Numbered from the stretch's first letter, positions 53,740-63,156 are shown. The stretch is DNA of 64,000 nucleotides from Nostoc sp. FACHB-892 (GCF_014698795.1 NZ_JACJTR010000035.1:1-64000); one strand, 5' to 3'. Made by a program: numbers and translations. The notes: generated from the letters alone by a model not told the origin.

Positions 53740-54504
53740 TTAAGGTTTTAAATCATTGATTTGTGTAATTTCTAAACCAGCGCTACGAGCTTCATAGATT
53801 TTCCGAGAAAGTTCAGTGAGAGCAGTAATTTCTCGTGGCGTATTCACTGCTTCTACAGTTACAGTCTTATTGAAGGTAATTCCCTGTCCCGTATTATCAG
53901 AAGTTGTAAAAGTCACAATAGTTGCGACGATATCTACTTGCCAGACCCCATCTCTAATTAATCGCGGCTCTCCAATATAACGAGGAATTAAAGATGCTTG
54001 CATATTTCCTTCAAATATTTTGCTGGGGGTGAGTTGTGCCAGCTTTTGTAAAAAGGCTGCTCGAAAGTTCTGATTTTCACTAATTGCAAAAGCAGCTTCA
54101 TAAGCCTTAGTTGTAACTTTCTTTTTTCCACTTGCTGCGTCAATATCTATTCCTTTGTCTTGCTTGGTAATTGGTTCTCCCAAGTCGTTGTAAATTTTAA
54201 CTAATCCATCCCAGCTAAACATTCTAGTGAACGTATCGCCAACAAACTTCTTAATTACTTCTGGTGAACGTTGATTTTCGTCTACTGATTTAGCAGTAAT
54301 AGTTTTGCCAGAATCTAACTGTACTAAAGCTAATTGCTTTTTACTTAATCCTCTGATTGCTCCATAATTAAGAAATTGCAATAGTAATGAAAGTATTGCA
54401 CAAGAAAATCCTACTAATGAAATGATTCCAATTCTTGTTGGGACTGATTTATTAAATTGCAGTAGTTGTAATGGCTCTAATTTTCGGTTTTTCGTGTTGA
54501 CCAT
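53740..54504 (-). CDS. VirB8-like T4SS inner-membrane protein
   Basis: A 254-residue protein with one N-terminal transmembrane helix (about 24-46) and a periplasmic domain of about 200 residues (FAISENQNFRAAFLQKLAQL, IGEPRLIRDGVWQVDIVATI, TFTTSDNTGQGITFNKTVTV). Topology, size and gene order between VirB6 and VirB10 fit VirB8/TraE, which scaffolds the inner-membrane complex. Sequence similarity to the family is weak by eye. It starts 5 bases after the VirB6 stop. Confidence 0.65.
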   Translation of the reverse strand: MVNTKNRKLEPLQLLQFNKSVPTRIGIISLVGFSCAILSLLLQFLNYGAIRGLSKKQLALVQLDSGKTITAKSVDENQRSPEVIKKFVGDTFTRMFSWDGLVKIYNDLGEPITKQDKGIDIDAASGKKKVTTKAYEAAFAISENQNFRAAFLQKLAQLTPSKIFEGNMQASLIPRYIGEPRLIRDGVWQVDIVATIVTFTTSDNTGQGITFNKTVTVEAVNTPREITALTELSRKIYEARSAGLEITQINDLKP

Positions 54505-54509
54505 ATCTC

Positions 54510-55610
54510 TTATTTCCTAGACTTCGCCAAACTAACACCTCTAGTGATTATTGCAATGCCTGCTTCTGCAACAATCGCACCATAAGTCTCTGAGGCTTTA
54601 TTAATTTGTTGTAGCAGCGCTAAACCACCACCTGCGGCTAATCCCGTAGCCAAGAAGGGAGCGCAAATCCCAATTGTAAACAGGAAGAACATCGGTTGAT
54701 CTGCTTGAGAATCAGAGATTAGTTGTCCAGCAAAACCAACAATCATGTTAAAAGAGAGTTTACCTATACCAATACTGAAATAACCAATCAGCCAAGTGTA
54801 AATTGATTTCGCTCCGTAAGGTAATAAAGAACCTCCAACAGCAAGCGGGCCGAGAAATGCTGTAACTAACATTGTTAATTCAATTGCCCATTGATATGAA
54901 CCATTCATCGACAGCATCACTAATGAAATTGTTGAAGTCACGCCGGAACCAATAAAGCCACTAATGGAAGAAAATAATATCTGAATGGGATTTTTCTTCT
55001 CTCTAATTGCCTCAATCGGAGCTTCGATGACTTTATCTATTGCACTCGAAAACCATTTGAAAGGGCCAGTATTTTGATCGAAAGCTGACGGGTATTTCTG
55101 GCTTAGGTCTTCTTTAGCCTGTTGTAAACAAGCAATTGCTTCATTCGGCTGTAATGAAGAACTGCGACATCTTTCAATTGCTAATCCGATAGCACTACGA
55201 GCAGCTGATAGCCCTGCTGCTTTTTGAAATGCAACTCTTAAATCTAGCCCATCAGCCGTTTGTACCAATACCATATTATTTACATTGTTGATGTAGTTCC
55301 TAATCCCTAACGTCGAGTTTCCTAGTACTTCGCCATGATTTGACAACAACACCACTACAATCAAAGGCCAGATAAAATCAGTGAAAGCTCGTTGTTCATC
55401 ACCATTGAGCATTTGCTTTGTCCACTCAATCATGAAAAAGGTTAATGTCGCAACCGCAAATAATACTCCTACCTTACATATAGTTTCGTACAGTTGCCCA
55501 TTTAAAGTCCTATCCCATAAATCATTAAATCCTGCTGATATGAATACATTTGTTTCAGATGCTTTTTTGACTAACTCACCACCAAGCACTTGCTGCGCTA
55601 ACAAATACAT
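54510..55610 (-). CDS. VirB6/TrbL-like polytopic membrane protein
   Basis: A 366-residue protein with about six membrane spans (for example VGVLFAVATLTFFMIEW, DFIWPLIVVVLLSN, WAIELTMLVTAFLGPLAVGG, PMFFLFTIGICAPFLATGLA), matching the VirB6/TrbL inner-membrane channel part. The ATG at 55610 is chosen because AAGGAT lies 8 bases upstream; an earlier ATG at 55676 lies in a MITE-like repeat. Gene order supports the assignment. Confidence 0.78.
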   Translation of the reverse strand: MYLLAQQVLGGELVKKASETNVFISAGFNDLWDRTLNGQLYETICKVGVLFAVATLTFFMIEWTKQMLNGDEQRAFTDFIWPLIVVVLLSNHGEVLGNSTLGIRNYINNVNNMVLVQTADGLDLRVAFQKAAGLSAARSAIGLAIERCRSSSLQPNEAIACLQQAKEDLSQKYPSAFDQNTGPFKWFSSAIDKVIEAPIEAIREKKNPIQILFSSISGFIGSGVTSTISLVMLSMNGSYQWAIELTMLVTAFLGPLAVGGSLLPYGAKSIYTWLIGYFSIGIGKLSFNMIVGFAGQLISDSQADQPMFFLFTIGICAPFLATGLAAGGGLALLQQINKASETYGAIVAEAGIAIITRGVSLAKSRK

Positions 55611-55653
55611 ACAATAATCCTTTTTTTTGCGTAAGAGGTTTAGGGAATTGCAA

Positions 55654-55776
55654 ACCCCGGATTTCTCACCATCCATCGAAGGGAGGAGTAAGGAGTAAAG
55701 TCTTCACTTATTACTCATTACTTAGTATTTCCTATTACTCATCATTCAACGAAAAGGAGCTTGTGATAAATGCGGA
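55654..55776. mobile_element. MITE-like element, second copy of TIR type
   Basis: ACCCCGGATTTCTCACC at 55654-55670 and, inverted, TTGTGATAAATGCGG at 55761-55775 repeat the ends of the element at 47545-47716. The inside has repeats of TTACTCATTACTT type. No transposase is present. Confidence 0.55.
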
Positions 55777-55789
55777 AAACACACTTTCT

Positions 55790-56512
55790 TCAGGGTGAGT
55801 AAGTAGGATCTAACACAGACATAGCAGCAACTTCGAGATTGAGAGAAATTAATCCTTCTTCTCGAATGTCCTCTTTTTGACGATTTGCTGTTAATTGTTC
55901 TGCAATTTGGGTCAGCATCATATTAGACTGTGCGGTATCAGAGCGTGATTGTAATGAATCAGTGCGCTGTTGTGCCAGCATCGAAACCACCAGACCATTT
56001 TGGGCTGCTATTACTTTTAAAATATTCTGTGAGGCATTCATATCTTGCGCTTCCTGTCCCAGGTTTGAGGCATCTTGAGCCGTTTGTGTAGTTTGATCAA
56101 TTTTGTTGGCAGTATCTTGCTGACCAAGTTGCCCTAATACACCAGATACTGATGCTTTAGTAATTTCTCGCTGTAAGTCTTGTGCTTGTGTCGATGCTGT
56201 TGCCCAATCAGAGTCCGATGCTAAAGATATTTTCAAACGCTGACCACTTTCAACTGGATCTGGCGCACCCATTACACCAGTAGCCCCATTAATTGCGGAA
56301 TTAGCATCCTCTTGGGCTGCTGCCCATAAATTATTAATTTTATCTGAAGCTATACTGCTAATTTGGCTCATTTCGCTCTGAATCTGACTCCTAATTGAAG
56401 CCAAAAAAGTATTTAGGTCTAGTGATATTCCATAACTCGGTGCAGTAATTAATAGAGTCGTAACTCCACTAGATATAATGACGGCTAGACTAATCTTTTT
56501 AAGTCGCTTCAT
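55790..56512 (-). CDS. VirB5/TrbJ-like exported coiled-coil protein
   Basis: A 240-residue protein with a signal peptide (residues 1-28, ISLAVIISSGVTTLLITAPS) and long helices (LASIRSQIQSEMSQISSIAS, QRTDSLQSRSDTAQSNMMLT, IAEQLTANRQKEDIREEG). VirB5/TrbJ proteins share this plan and sit at the pilus tip; they usually follow VirB4, as here. The name rests on topology and gene order. Confidence 0.65.
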   Translation of the reverse strand: MKRLKKISLAVIISSGVTTLLITAPSYGISLDLNTFLASIRSQIQSEMSQISSIASDKINNLWAAAQEDANSAINGATGVMGAPDPVESGQRLKISLASDSDWATASTQAQDLQREITKASVSGVLGQLGQQDTANKIDQTTQTAQDASNLGQEAQDMNASQNILKVIAAQNGLVVSMLAQQRTDSLQSRSDTAQSNMMLTQIAEQLTANRQKEDIREEGLISLNLEVAAMSVLDPTYSP

Positions 56513-56530
56513 ACTGAAATATTCCCTTTT

Positions 56531-59353
56531 TTAAATTGATGTGATTACCAAAGTTTTAGAACTTAAACTCTTAAGTAATTCTTGGGCTGTTGAAGATAAC
56601 GGCTCTCCCCGAACCATTCTGATATAATCTTCAGAAAACATGACTTGTCCTAGTATTGGATTATCTTGATATTTTTTCAGGAATAAAGTTCGTAATTCTT
56701 GCTCATAAGGGTTATTAGCGACTGCGGCCAATAAACAATAGGCTGGATAATAACGGCAGAATGTAAGTTTGCCTGAATCATCCAATAACCACTGTGAGTA
56801 AATGCCGGATTTCGTTGGATAGAAAGCCTCTGTACTATTGGTTTGAATGATTTCGTAAGGATATTTAAATCTATCAACAAAGGGATCTACTGCCGATGAT
56901 TGGATTCTCCCGATCAATCGGGTTGTAATATTGGCGAAGATTTTCGCTGCGGCTTTGCTTTGGTAAATACTTTCTGGTTCTTGAGCCGAGAGAATTACTC
57001 GTATCCCTGCTTTTGCGCCATTGGCACACAACCGCCCAATTAACTCGGCGATCGCCTCGAATTGGAATAAAATCGGCGCTTCATCCAAGAAAAAGATACT
57101 GGCTTTAGAAGACAAAGCACGTCGAAGGGCTGCGGCATAAGCTGATAAAGCTAAAATCGCTGCATCTGCCTCACTCGATAAATTCCGCAGCGCAAATACC
57201 AGCAACTTAGCATCAGTTCGGAAAGTTGAGGGACGACTAATTGATTCTCCAACTCTGGTTGAGAGCCAGTACTTTAATCTCAACCTGATTTGCTCCAAGG
57301 CTGATAAAATTTCCTGGCTATTGCTGGCTATAGAATCTATCTTGAGAAATGCTGGCGAACAATAATTCAAAAAATCTTGTAATGTGGGAGTGTCGAGCCA
57401 AGCTTTAGTGCCAACTCCTGCGGCTAATGCCAACTTATACCGGACTTTGATTTCATCATCATTAAAAAACGTTTTCAAAGCTAGGGCAATGATAGATTCA
57501 ATATTAGTAATCATGGAAGGGCTAACGCCAATGACGCTAGTTCCAATCACCATTGTGATTAAGACTGATTTCAAGAATTCCTTAAAATCATTCAATCTTT
57601 CATTAATGGTTTCTTGATCCATCCCCCTCAAATTAGGTAGTTCAAACAAATTATTCGACTCTTTGGAAATATCGAAGTATGCACCATCCTTACCTAGCAA
57701 ATTCGTATAGTCACTAAATGTCGATGTCCCGTCTGGTTTGGGGTAATCTAATGCTACTACTGGTATATCTTGGGCAAGTGCAGGTGTTAAAATTCCTGCC
57801 ACCAGTACTGATTTCCCCGAACGAGTTGCACCAAAAACTGCTATATTTTTATGCTGTTCGTACAAATCCAGGTGTACTGGCGTACCCCCCTCTTCGGCAA
57901 TCAACTCAAAGCCAGTCTGATCTCCTGTAGCTGTACGAATCAAAGGCATCAGCCCTGGTGCTTCGGAACTGAAATAAGGTAATCTGCGGTTAAAAGGTTT
58001 TGCCAGGAGTGGCTCCCAAACAAATGGACAACATTGCAACCATGTCTTCCAGGCGTATTCTTTTTCTCGATCTACTGCTGCTGGTCTTAAAAAGTAGGAA
58101 GCTAAGTATTTGCAAGCCTCATTGAGTTCTCTTGTCGATTTTCTATGGACAAGAAAAGCTACTCCGGTATAAACGACAACGCTCCCTTTATAAATGGTTC
58201 GTTGCGCCTCTACAGATTCTTCAATATTTATTCCGGCTTTGACATCGATGTTTCCTTTACTTGTTGATAAGGCAGTCGATGTAATTGACTGTTTAGTAAG
58301 GCGTTGTAAATTAGTTTTGGTAATTGCCTGATTAGCTTTAGTAATTTGACAGATAATTTCTGTATCTGAGATACTTTCTTTGGAAATTAATTCCCAAAGG
58401 TATCGTAATTGAGAGCGTTCATCTATCCAGCCCCCCGGCTTTTGGCTAAAGTTCATCACCCCAATATATTTATCTTGAATCTTTACCCATTGCCGATCTA
58501 AGAATGGAACTGATTCTTCATTTTCCAACAGATGATGTCGAATATGAAAATCGCTTGTTTGAGTTTCTACTAATCCTTGGGTTTGACTAATCACTAAGGG
58601 ATTAGGAATCGCTGTTGGTGATGTCAGATTAAATTGATGCCATAAGACTTTCCAAATATCTTCAGCGCTCAGAACTCTGATCCCTAGTTTCATTTTGTTA
58701 CTTAGCAACGATTCCCACTGCAAAAAACCGTCGCTAAATGAGTTCTTAAGAATATTTTCAATCCTACTATTGTTAAAAGCGTGAATTTCTCCGGTGAATT
58801 TAAACCAAACTTTTTCTAACTTTCGGATTGCCGATTCTACAATGTCTTGGCTGATCTCTGACTCAGCTAAGGCTGTATAAGTACACCATAATCTTAAAAA
58901 CTTGTTCTTCCTGACTCCAGATTTGGTTAATTCTTTGATTCGTAACCTCTCGCTCCTAATTAGTAATTTCAATTGCTCAATATCACAATTGTTTTCGATC
59001 TGCTCTAATTCTGATTGCCTCGAATAATCGTCTGTAAAGGAACCCAAATGTATGGTTAATGACTCTCCTGATGGGATCTCTTTTAAACCTGCCTCTATGC
59101 TCTCAAAGATTGGGAAAATTTGCTCTGAGGCTAAGTTAGAATGAATTCCTACACAATCAAAACAGAATTTGATTTGAATCGATTCCCCATTTTTGAGAAT
59201 TAATGCTCCTATCCCTTTTCTCCCTCCCAAAGCGACATCGCAAACCCCAGCTAAATGGATAATGTCTTCAAAGGGAGTAAGAGTTTTTACTACATTAACT
59301 TGCTCGGTTTCTAATCTTTGTTTCTTGATCTTATCTGTCTGCTTTGTGACCAT
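56531..59353 (-). CDS. virB4: T4SS ATPase, VirB4/TraC family
   Basis: A 940-residue ATPase that powers pilus assembly and transfer. The N-terminal half is a VirB4/TraC-type domain; the C-terminal half has Walker A FGATRSGKSVLVAG (about residue 508 of this start) and Walker B SIFFLDEAPILFQF, followed by RVILSAQEPESIY and the IGRIQSS region. Length exceeds the usual 800. An upstream ATG at 59416 would overlap the VirB3 gene by 86 bases; the ATG at 59353 gives 23 bases and is preferred. Confidence 0.9.
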   Translation of the reverse strand: MVTKQTDKIKKQRLETEQVNVVKTLTPFEDIIHLAGVCDVALGGRKGIGALILKNGESIQIKFCFDCVGIHSNLASEQIFPIFESIEAGLKEIPSGESLTIHLGSFTDDYSRQSELEQIENNCDIEQLKLLIRSERLRIKELTKSGVRKNKFLRLWCTYTALAESEISQDIVESAIRKLEKVWFKFTGEIHAFNNSRIENILKNSFSDGFLQWESLLSNKMKLGIRVLSAEDIWKVLWHQFNLTSPTAIPNPLVISQTQGLVETQTSDFHIRHHLLENEESVPFLDRQWVKIQDKYIGVMNFSQKPGGWIDERSQLRYLWELISKESISDTEIICQITKANQAITKTNLQRLTKQSITSTALSTSKGNIDVKAGINIEESVEAQRTIYKGSVVVYTGVAFLVHRKSTRELNEACKYLASYFLRPAAVDREKEYAWKTWLQCCPFVWEPLLAKPFNRRLPYFSSEAPGLMPLIRTATGDQTGFELIAEEGGTPVHLDLYEQHKNIAVFGATRSGKSVLVAGILTPALAQDIPVVALDYPKPDGTSTFSDYTNLLGKDGAYFDISKESNNLFELPNLRGMDQETINERLNDFKEFLKSVLITMVIGTSVIGVSPSMITNIESIIALALKTFFNDDEIKVRYKLALAAGVGTKAWLDTPTLQDFLNYCSPAFLKIDSIASNSQEILSALEQIRLRLKYWLSTRVGESISRPSTFRTDAKLLVFALRNLSSEADAAILALSAYAAALRRALSSKASIFFLDEAPILFQFEAIAELIGRLCANGAKAGIRVILSAQEPESIYQSKAAAKIFANITTRLIGRIQSSAVDPFVDRFKYPYEIIQTNSTEAFYPTKSGIYSQWLLDDSGKLTFCRYYPAYCLLAAVANNPYEQELRTLFLKKYQDNPILGQVMFSEDYIRMVRGEPLSSTAQELLKSLSSKTLVITSI

Positions 59354-59696
59354 AAGTTTTATAGTTATTCCGCTTGTATCCTCTGGTAATCCGAGGCACT
59401 GCCACAAACTTGCCAAAAAATTCTTGATTTGATGACAGTAACCACCATGTAGCCCATCCCCAAGCGATGCTTAATCCTGTGCCTAACCAACTTGTTTTCA
59501 ATATATAGTTGAAAACGAATACATTTAATATTGCTATAACTGACCAAGGGAAAATCTGATCGGCGGGAAATGGGCCTAATCGGGGTCTATCTCCCAAGAT
59601 TCTATTTACACTTCTAAATTTATTTTCATCTCTCATCTTCTTTAATTGGTTGTTAATATGAAGCATTTCTTGAATCAGGGCATTTTTCTCATTCAA
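59331..59696 (-). CDS. VirB3-like inner-membrane protein
   Basis: A 121-residue protein with a cytoplasmic N-terminus (about 47 residues, starting MNEKNALIQEMLHINNQLKK) and two membrane spans (about 48-66, 70-88), followed by a basic tail (ITRGYKRNNYKTYGHKADR). Size, topology and location just before VirB4 with overlapping ends match VirB3/TrbD. The overlap of 23 bases fits translational coupling. Confidence 0.65.
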   Translation of the reverse strand: MNEKNALIQEMLHINNQLKKMRDENKFRSVNRILGDRPRLGPFPADQIFPWSVIAILNVFVFNYILKTSWLGTGLSIAWGWATWWLLSSNQEFFGKFVAVPRITRGYKRNNYKTYGHKADR

Positions 59697-59746
59697 GAAA
59701 TGCTGCGACTAAAGTGGTGTTGTTTTTAACAGTTATGAAAACAGGA

Positions 59747-59868
59747 TTCAGGAGTCAGGAGTCAGAAAACAGGTATGAATTCTGTAGGAGTGGCAGAGGA
59801 ATAAACGGTATTTTTACATCCCTATAAAGAGTGGTTCTGACTCCTGAATCCTGGCTTCTGAATTCTTC
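59747..59868. repeat. Interspersed palindromic repeat, copy C
   Basis: CAGGAGTCAGGAGTCAGAA at 59755 faces CTGACTCCTGAATCCTGG at 59838. The middle resembles the repeats at 36707 and 37986. It lies between VirB3-like and pilin genes. Confidence 0.6.
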
Positions 59869-59869
59869 T

Positions 59870-60484
59870 TCAAGCTCCAGTAATTAAACCAGTAACTAAG
59901 TCTCCAACAAACACTGAAAGTACGATAATTAATGGAGTCCGGGCTAATGTCTGCCAATCTTCATCGTTCCGGGCTGCTTGAACAATTCTTACCAAACTAA
60001 TACCTACATAAAGTAGGAATAAACCTCTCAATACGTTGAAGAACAATTCTATAACTGCTTGTGTTTGTCCGTTACCAGCATTACCAAAAGCACCAGTCAT
60101 CCAGGTTTGAGCATTGTTAAAAAACTGGGCTTCGGCTGGCGAAGAAGCAAAATCCAAGAGAAATATTAACGACAGAAATGCAAACAATATTGCATATAAA
60201 TTCACCCCCCATTTCCGTTGTAGTTTTTCAAAATTTGTTAGCAATGCCTGTGTTTGTTTTGGAATTGCAACTGCTATTGCTCCTGCAATCATCAATCCTC
60301 CAAGCATTATGTTGTGGACTGACATCTCCAAAATCATTAATGCTCCCGTTACTCCCATCAGCCCAATTGTGCTACCTTCAATCACTTTCTTTTTTCTTGA
60401 TGGTAGGGCTGCTGTTTGTCTTGTCCCAGAGGTTGTTGTGTTGGAATTTTCGTAGTCAGATATTTGCATAATTTGCGAGTTCAT
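59870..60484 (-). CDS. VirB2/TrbC-like prepilin with long leader
   Basis: A 204-residue protein. Three hydrophobic spans (about 41-55, 58-74, 95-112) precede an SPAEA-QFF site after residue 119 that looks like a signal peptidase cleavage point. The mature part (85 residues) has two more hydrophobic helices (AVIELFFNVLRGLFLLYVGI and PLIIVLSVFVGDLVTGLITG) linked by a short basic loop, the plan of conjugative pilins. Gene order directly before VirB3 and VirB4 fits. The long N-terminal domain is unusual. A start at Met 6 is possible. Confidence 0.68.
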   Translation of the reverse strand: MNSQIMQISDYENSNTTTSGTRQTAALPSRKKKVIEGSTIGLMGVTGALMILEMSVHNIMLGGLMIAGAIAVAIPKQTQALLTNFEKLQRKWGVNLYAILFAFLSLIFLLDFASSPAEAQFFNNAQTWMTGAFGNAGNGQTQAVIELFFNVLRGLFLLYVGISLVRIVQAARNDEDWQTLARTPLIIVLSVFVGDLVTGLITGA

Positions 60485-60577
60485 GAAATCTTATCCACAT
60501 TATTCACAACTCACTTTCAAACTCCTACAGACTCTAGTACAAAAAAAACTAGTTCTTTTGGCTACAGAGAATATTTG

Positions 60578-61108
60578 TTACAATTTCTTAGGTATAGGCT
60601 CTATTACTAATTTCTGCCCAACTTGAATATTACTAGCACCCGCTTTTAGCTCTAAAACCTGTGTCGCAGTGACACCGTAATAAATTGGGCAAGGATTTTT
60701 CATACATGGTGGTGCATTGTGAATTATGGTTGTCACCACATTATTTTTAAGGTATATGATGTCTAACGGCACTTTTACTTGGTACATCCAAAACGGTACA
60801 TGATTATACTCTCGACCCAAGTTAAACAACATTCCGCGATCGCTCTCTAGATTATTTCTCCATTTGAGTCCTTTCTCTAGTTCTTGTGTTTTATTTGCCG
60901 CTTCTAAATAAAAGGTCTGGTTATTGTGAGTAAGCTTATACTGAAGAGGCAATTTTTGGGGACGAGTTTCGATATAAGATACTACTGCTGTGAACAAGAT
61001 TACTGACACCCCAGCTAGTGGCCCAGCGATGTTTAGCAGCTTCAAGCCAGCAGCATACCAATCGATTTTTGACTGAGATTTCAGCATTTGCATAAAATTA
61101 ACTACCAA
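60578..61108 (-). CDS. DUF192 family protein
   Basis: A 176-residue protein with an N-terminal membrane span (LNIAGPLAGVSVILFTAVVS) and a DUF192 domain (about 55-176: FYLEAANKTQELEKGLKWRN, SDRGMLFNL, VPFWMYQVKVPLDIIYL, ATQVLELKAG). DUF192 proteins are small exported proteins of uncertain role. It overlaps the AAA ATPase gene by 11 bases and precedes the pilin gene by 94 bases, so it belongs to the tra operon here. Confidence 0.85.
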   Translation of the reverse strand: MVVNFMQMLKSQSKIDWYAAGLKLLNIAGPLAGVSVILFTAVVSYIETRPQKLPLQYKLTHNNQTFYLEAANKTQELEKGLKWRNNLESDRGMLFNLGREYNHVPFWMYQVKVPLDIIYLKNNVVTTIIHNAPPCMKNPCPIYYGVTATQVLELKAGASNIQVGQKLVIEPIPKKL

Positions 61109-62867
61109 AAATATCGATATCGCCCAGACTATATATTGATGAATCCACCGGACTAGATGGTAGTCCTTGCAAATCTGCCTTATTACGCATACTTTCTATT
61201 CGGTCAGCTTCACGTATTGCCAGAGGATTTACGCTTTTTCTTGATTCTAATAGTGCAGTTAGGGTAATTTGTAATGGCGGCAAATCCTCTAGTGCTGGAG
61301 TTTCTTCATCAAAGGATTGACAAAATATTGAGAATGCTGCCCTTTCGACGATTGCCTGAATTTCTGCACCAACACAGCGATGTGTTACCTTCAATAATCT
61401 TTGCCATTCTTCTGGGGTAAAGGCATCTCCACCATCAGCAAAGCGCTTGTCAAATCTTGCTAGGTGAATCTTAAATATAGAATGTCTTTCGCCGTTGTTT
61501 GGTAAGTCTATTTTGAATATCTCATCAAACCGTCCACTTCTGGTTAACTCTGGTGGTAGCCATTGGATATTATTGGCTGAAGCGATTATCAGTACATCAC
61601 TTCTTCTTTCCTGCATCCAGGTTAACAACATCCCCGCGAGTCTTCGTGATAAATCATCGTCACCAGCAAATCCCTTGTCAAAGTCATCCAGGTATAATAT
61701 TATACGATTAATTCGGTCTATTAGTGCCAATAACTGTTTGAGCTTGTATTCCGCCATATTTCCATAGCTGCGGAAATTACCCCACTCCACGATTACTAAG
61801 GGTAATCCCAGTATTTGAGAACAAGCCTTAGCGGAGTGAGATTTACCTGTTCCGGGTGGGCCAATCAATAAAACACCTTTTGGTAGGCGCAAGTTGTAAG
61901 ACTTCGCTAACGGTGTCAGGAGGCGCTTGTATCCCTTAAATGCTGACTGCATTAACTCTAGTCCCCCGACAGGAATTGTCATTGGTTGCAGAAATTCTAC
62001 ATTGTAAACTCGTTTGAGCAACTCAATTTTATAAGCAGAAACTTTTTTGACTAATTCACTGTTGTCAAAAATAGGGTGTTGGGGGTAGGGTGTTGGGTGT
62101 AGTGAAGACGGGGCTTGTACGAAGATGGTTGTTGGAGCTTTCTCTACACCCCACACCCCACACCCCACACCCTGCCCCAAAGGGGCTTTGTCAATTGCTA
62201 GGGCAGTTTTTACCCCTGTTTCAATATCTGCCAAATACATCCCTACACAAGTATTCGCTATTTGATTGATTTGGACTAGTGTAATTGAGTCGGGTAATAT
62301 TTGTGCCAGATAATCATTAATTTCCTCAACTGTGGGTAGCTCTTGGGTAATTGTGGGTATTAGACCAGCTATATCTGACTTGAGGCTTGCGTTTGACCCC
62401 AGCAACAAAGCTGTTTTACAGGAGTTATGGTTGTAAAGCTTAATGTTAATCAGCGCTGACTTAATCCATTCTGCTGTCAGGAAGGAATCTGCATCCGTCG
62501 CTCCTTGTCCAAGCCACGGATATATCCCTTCCAGGATCAAAATCCCTTGTAACTGGGTTGTCTTCCAAAACCGCAAAATCTCAAAGGAATCTTCGCGTAC
62601 AACTTTAAAAGCGATTCTGTTGTATTCTTGAATTTCTGAGAATGCCAATCCCCAATCACTTATTGTTAATTGGTATAGTTTGTCATCCTCTAACATCCAA
62701 AGATAACAATTAATACCACTATTAATGCATTTTTGAGTTAGGTTTTTGAGTAAGCTTATCCTCTCTTGCAATGGGGATTCCACTGCTATTAAAGGATTGT
62801 TTTGTTCGTAAAGAGAAAATATTCTTTCTATCAGTTGTGAACTCATGGGTAAATTATTGAGCATCAA
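61098..62867 (-). CDS. AAA ATPase (Ycf46/FtsH-like AAA module)
   Basis: A 589-residue ATPase. The first half is a divergent helical/Rossmann region (Ycf46-like: CINSGINCYLWMLEDDKLYQ). The AAA module (about 325-520) has Walker A IGPPGTGKSHSAKACS, Walker B IILYLDDFDKGFAG, sensor IIASANNIQWLPPELTRSGR with the arginine finger. Residues 229-268 are a Gly/Pro-rich insertion coded by CCCCACA-type tandem repeats, absent from the conserved fold. It could unfold or remodel relaxosome or pilus proteins. Its stop overlaps the DUF192 start. Confidence 0.85.
   Translation of the reverse strand: MMLNNLPMSSQLIERIFSLYEQNNPLIAVESPLQERISLLKNLTQKCINSGINCYLWMLEDDKLYQLTISDWGLAFSEIQEYNRIAFKVVREDSFEILRFWKTTQLQGILILEGIYPWLGQGATDADSFLTAEWIKSALINIKLYNHNSCKTALLLGSNASLKSDIAGLIPTITQELPTVEEINDYLAQILPDSITLVQINQIANTCVGMYLADIETGVKTALAIDKAPLGQGVGCGVWGVEKAPTTIFVQAPSSLHPTPYPQHPIFDNSELVKKVSAYKIELLKRVYNVEFLQPMTIPVGGLELMQSAFKGYKRLLTPLAKSYNLRLPKGVLLIGPPGTGKSHSAKACSQILGLPLVIVEWGNFRSYGNMAEYKLKQLLALIDRINRIILYLDDFDKGFAGDDDLSRRLAGMLLTWMQERRSDVLIIASANNIQWLPPELTRSGRFDEIFKIDLPNNGERHSIFKIHLARFDKRFADGGDAFTPEEWQRLLKVTHRCVGAEIQAIVERAAFSIFCQSFDEETPALEDLPPLQITLTALLESRKSVNPLAIREADRIESMRNKADLQGLPSSPVDSSIYSLGDIDIFGS
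62060..62180. repeat. Tandem repeat insertion in the AAA ATPase gene
   Basis: ACACCCCACACCCCACACCC at 62145 and the facing arm AGGGTGTTGGGGGTAGGGTG at 62070 form a purine/pyrimidine palindrome. It keeps the reading frame and codes for residues about 229-268. Confidence 0.7.
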
Positions 62868-62989
62868 ACTGATAATAAAGGCTGACTCACTTTTTACTCA
62901 CAACCTGAAGTCCCTAATTTTCTCGTACTTCTGGCCATTGTTTTCATAAGGCGCGTTTCCTATTTCTAGTAGTCTGCCAACCCAAAAAT

Positions 62990-63105
62990 GCGCTTGTGAG
63001 GACTAGGGAAAGGGAAAAGGGGACTGGTTTTGGGATTTAAACCCTTTCCCCCTGCCCCTTATCCCCACTTCGTGGGACCCCCCCCTTCCCCTTTAAAGAG
63101 CCAAG
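62990..63105. repeat. Palindromic repeat between tra genes
   Basis: A purine-rich arm (AAAGGGAAAAGGGGACTGG) faces CTTTCCCCCTGCCCCTTATC, followed by a poly-C stretch. It is the same type as the repeat in the Rep gene N-terminus. The gap 62868-63156 holds nothing else that I can call. Confidence 0.55.
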
Positions 63106-63156
63106 TTTTTTTGGCAAACTACTAGCCTTTCATTCGCACTCAAGCAGCGTGAGCCA

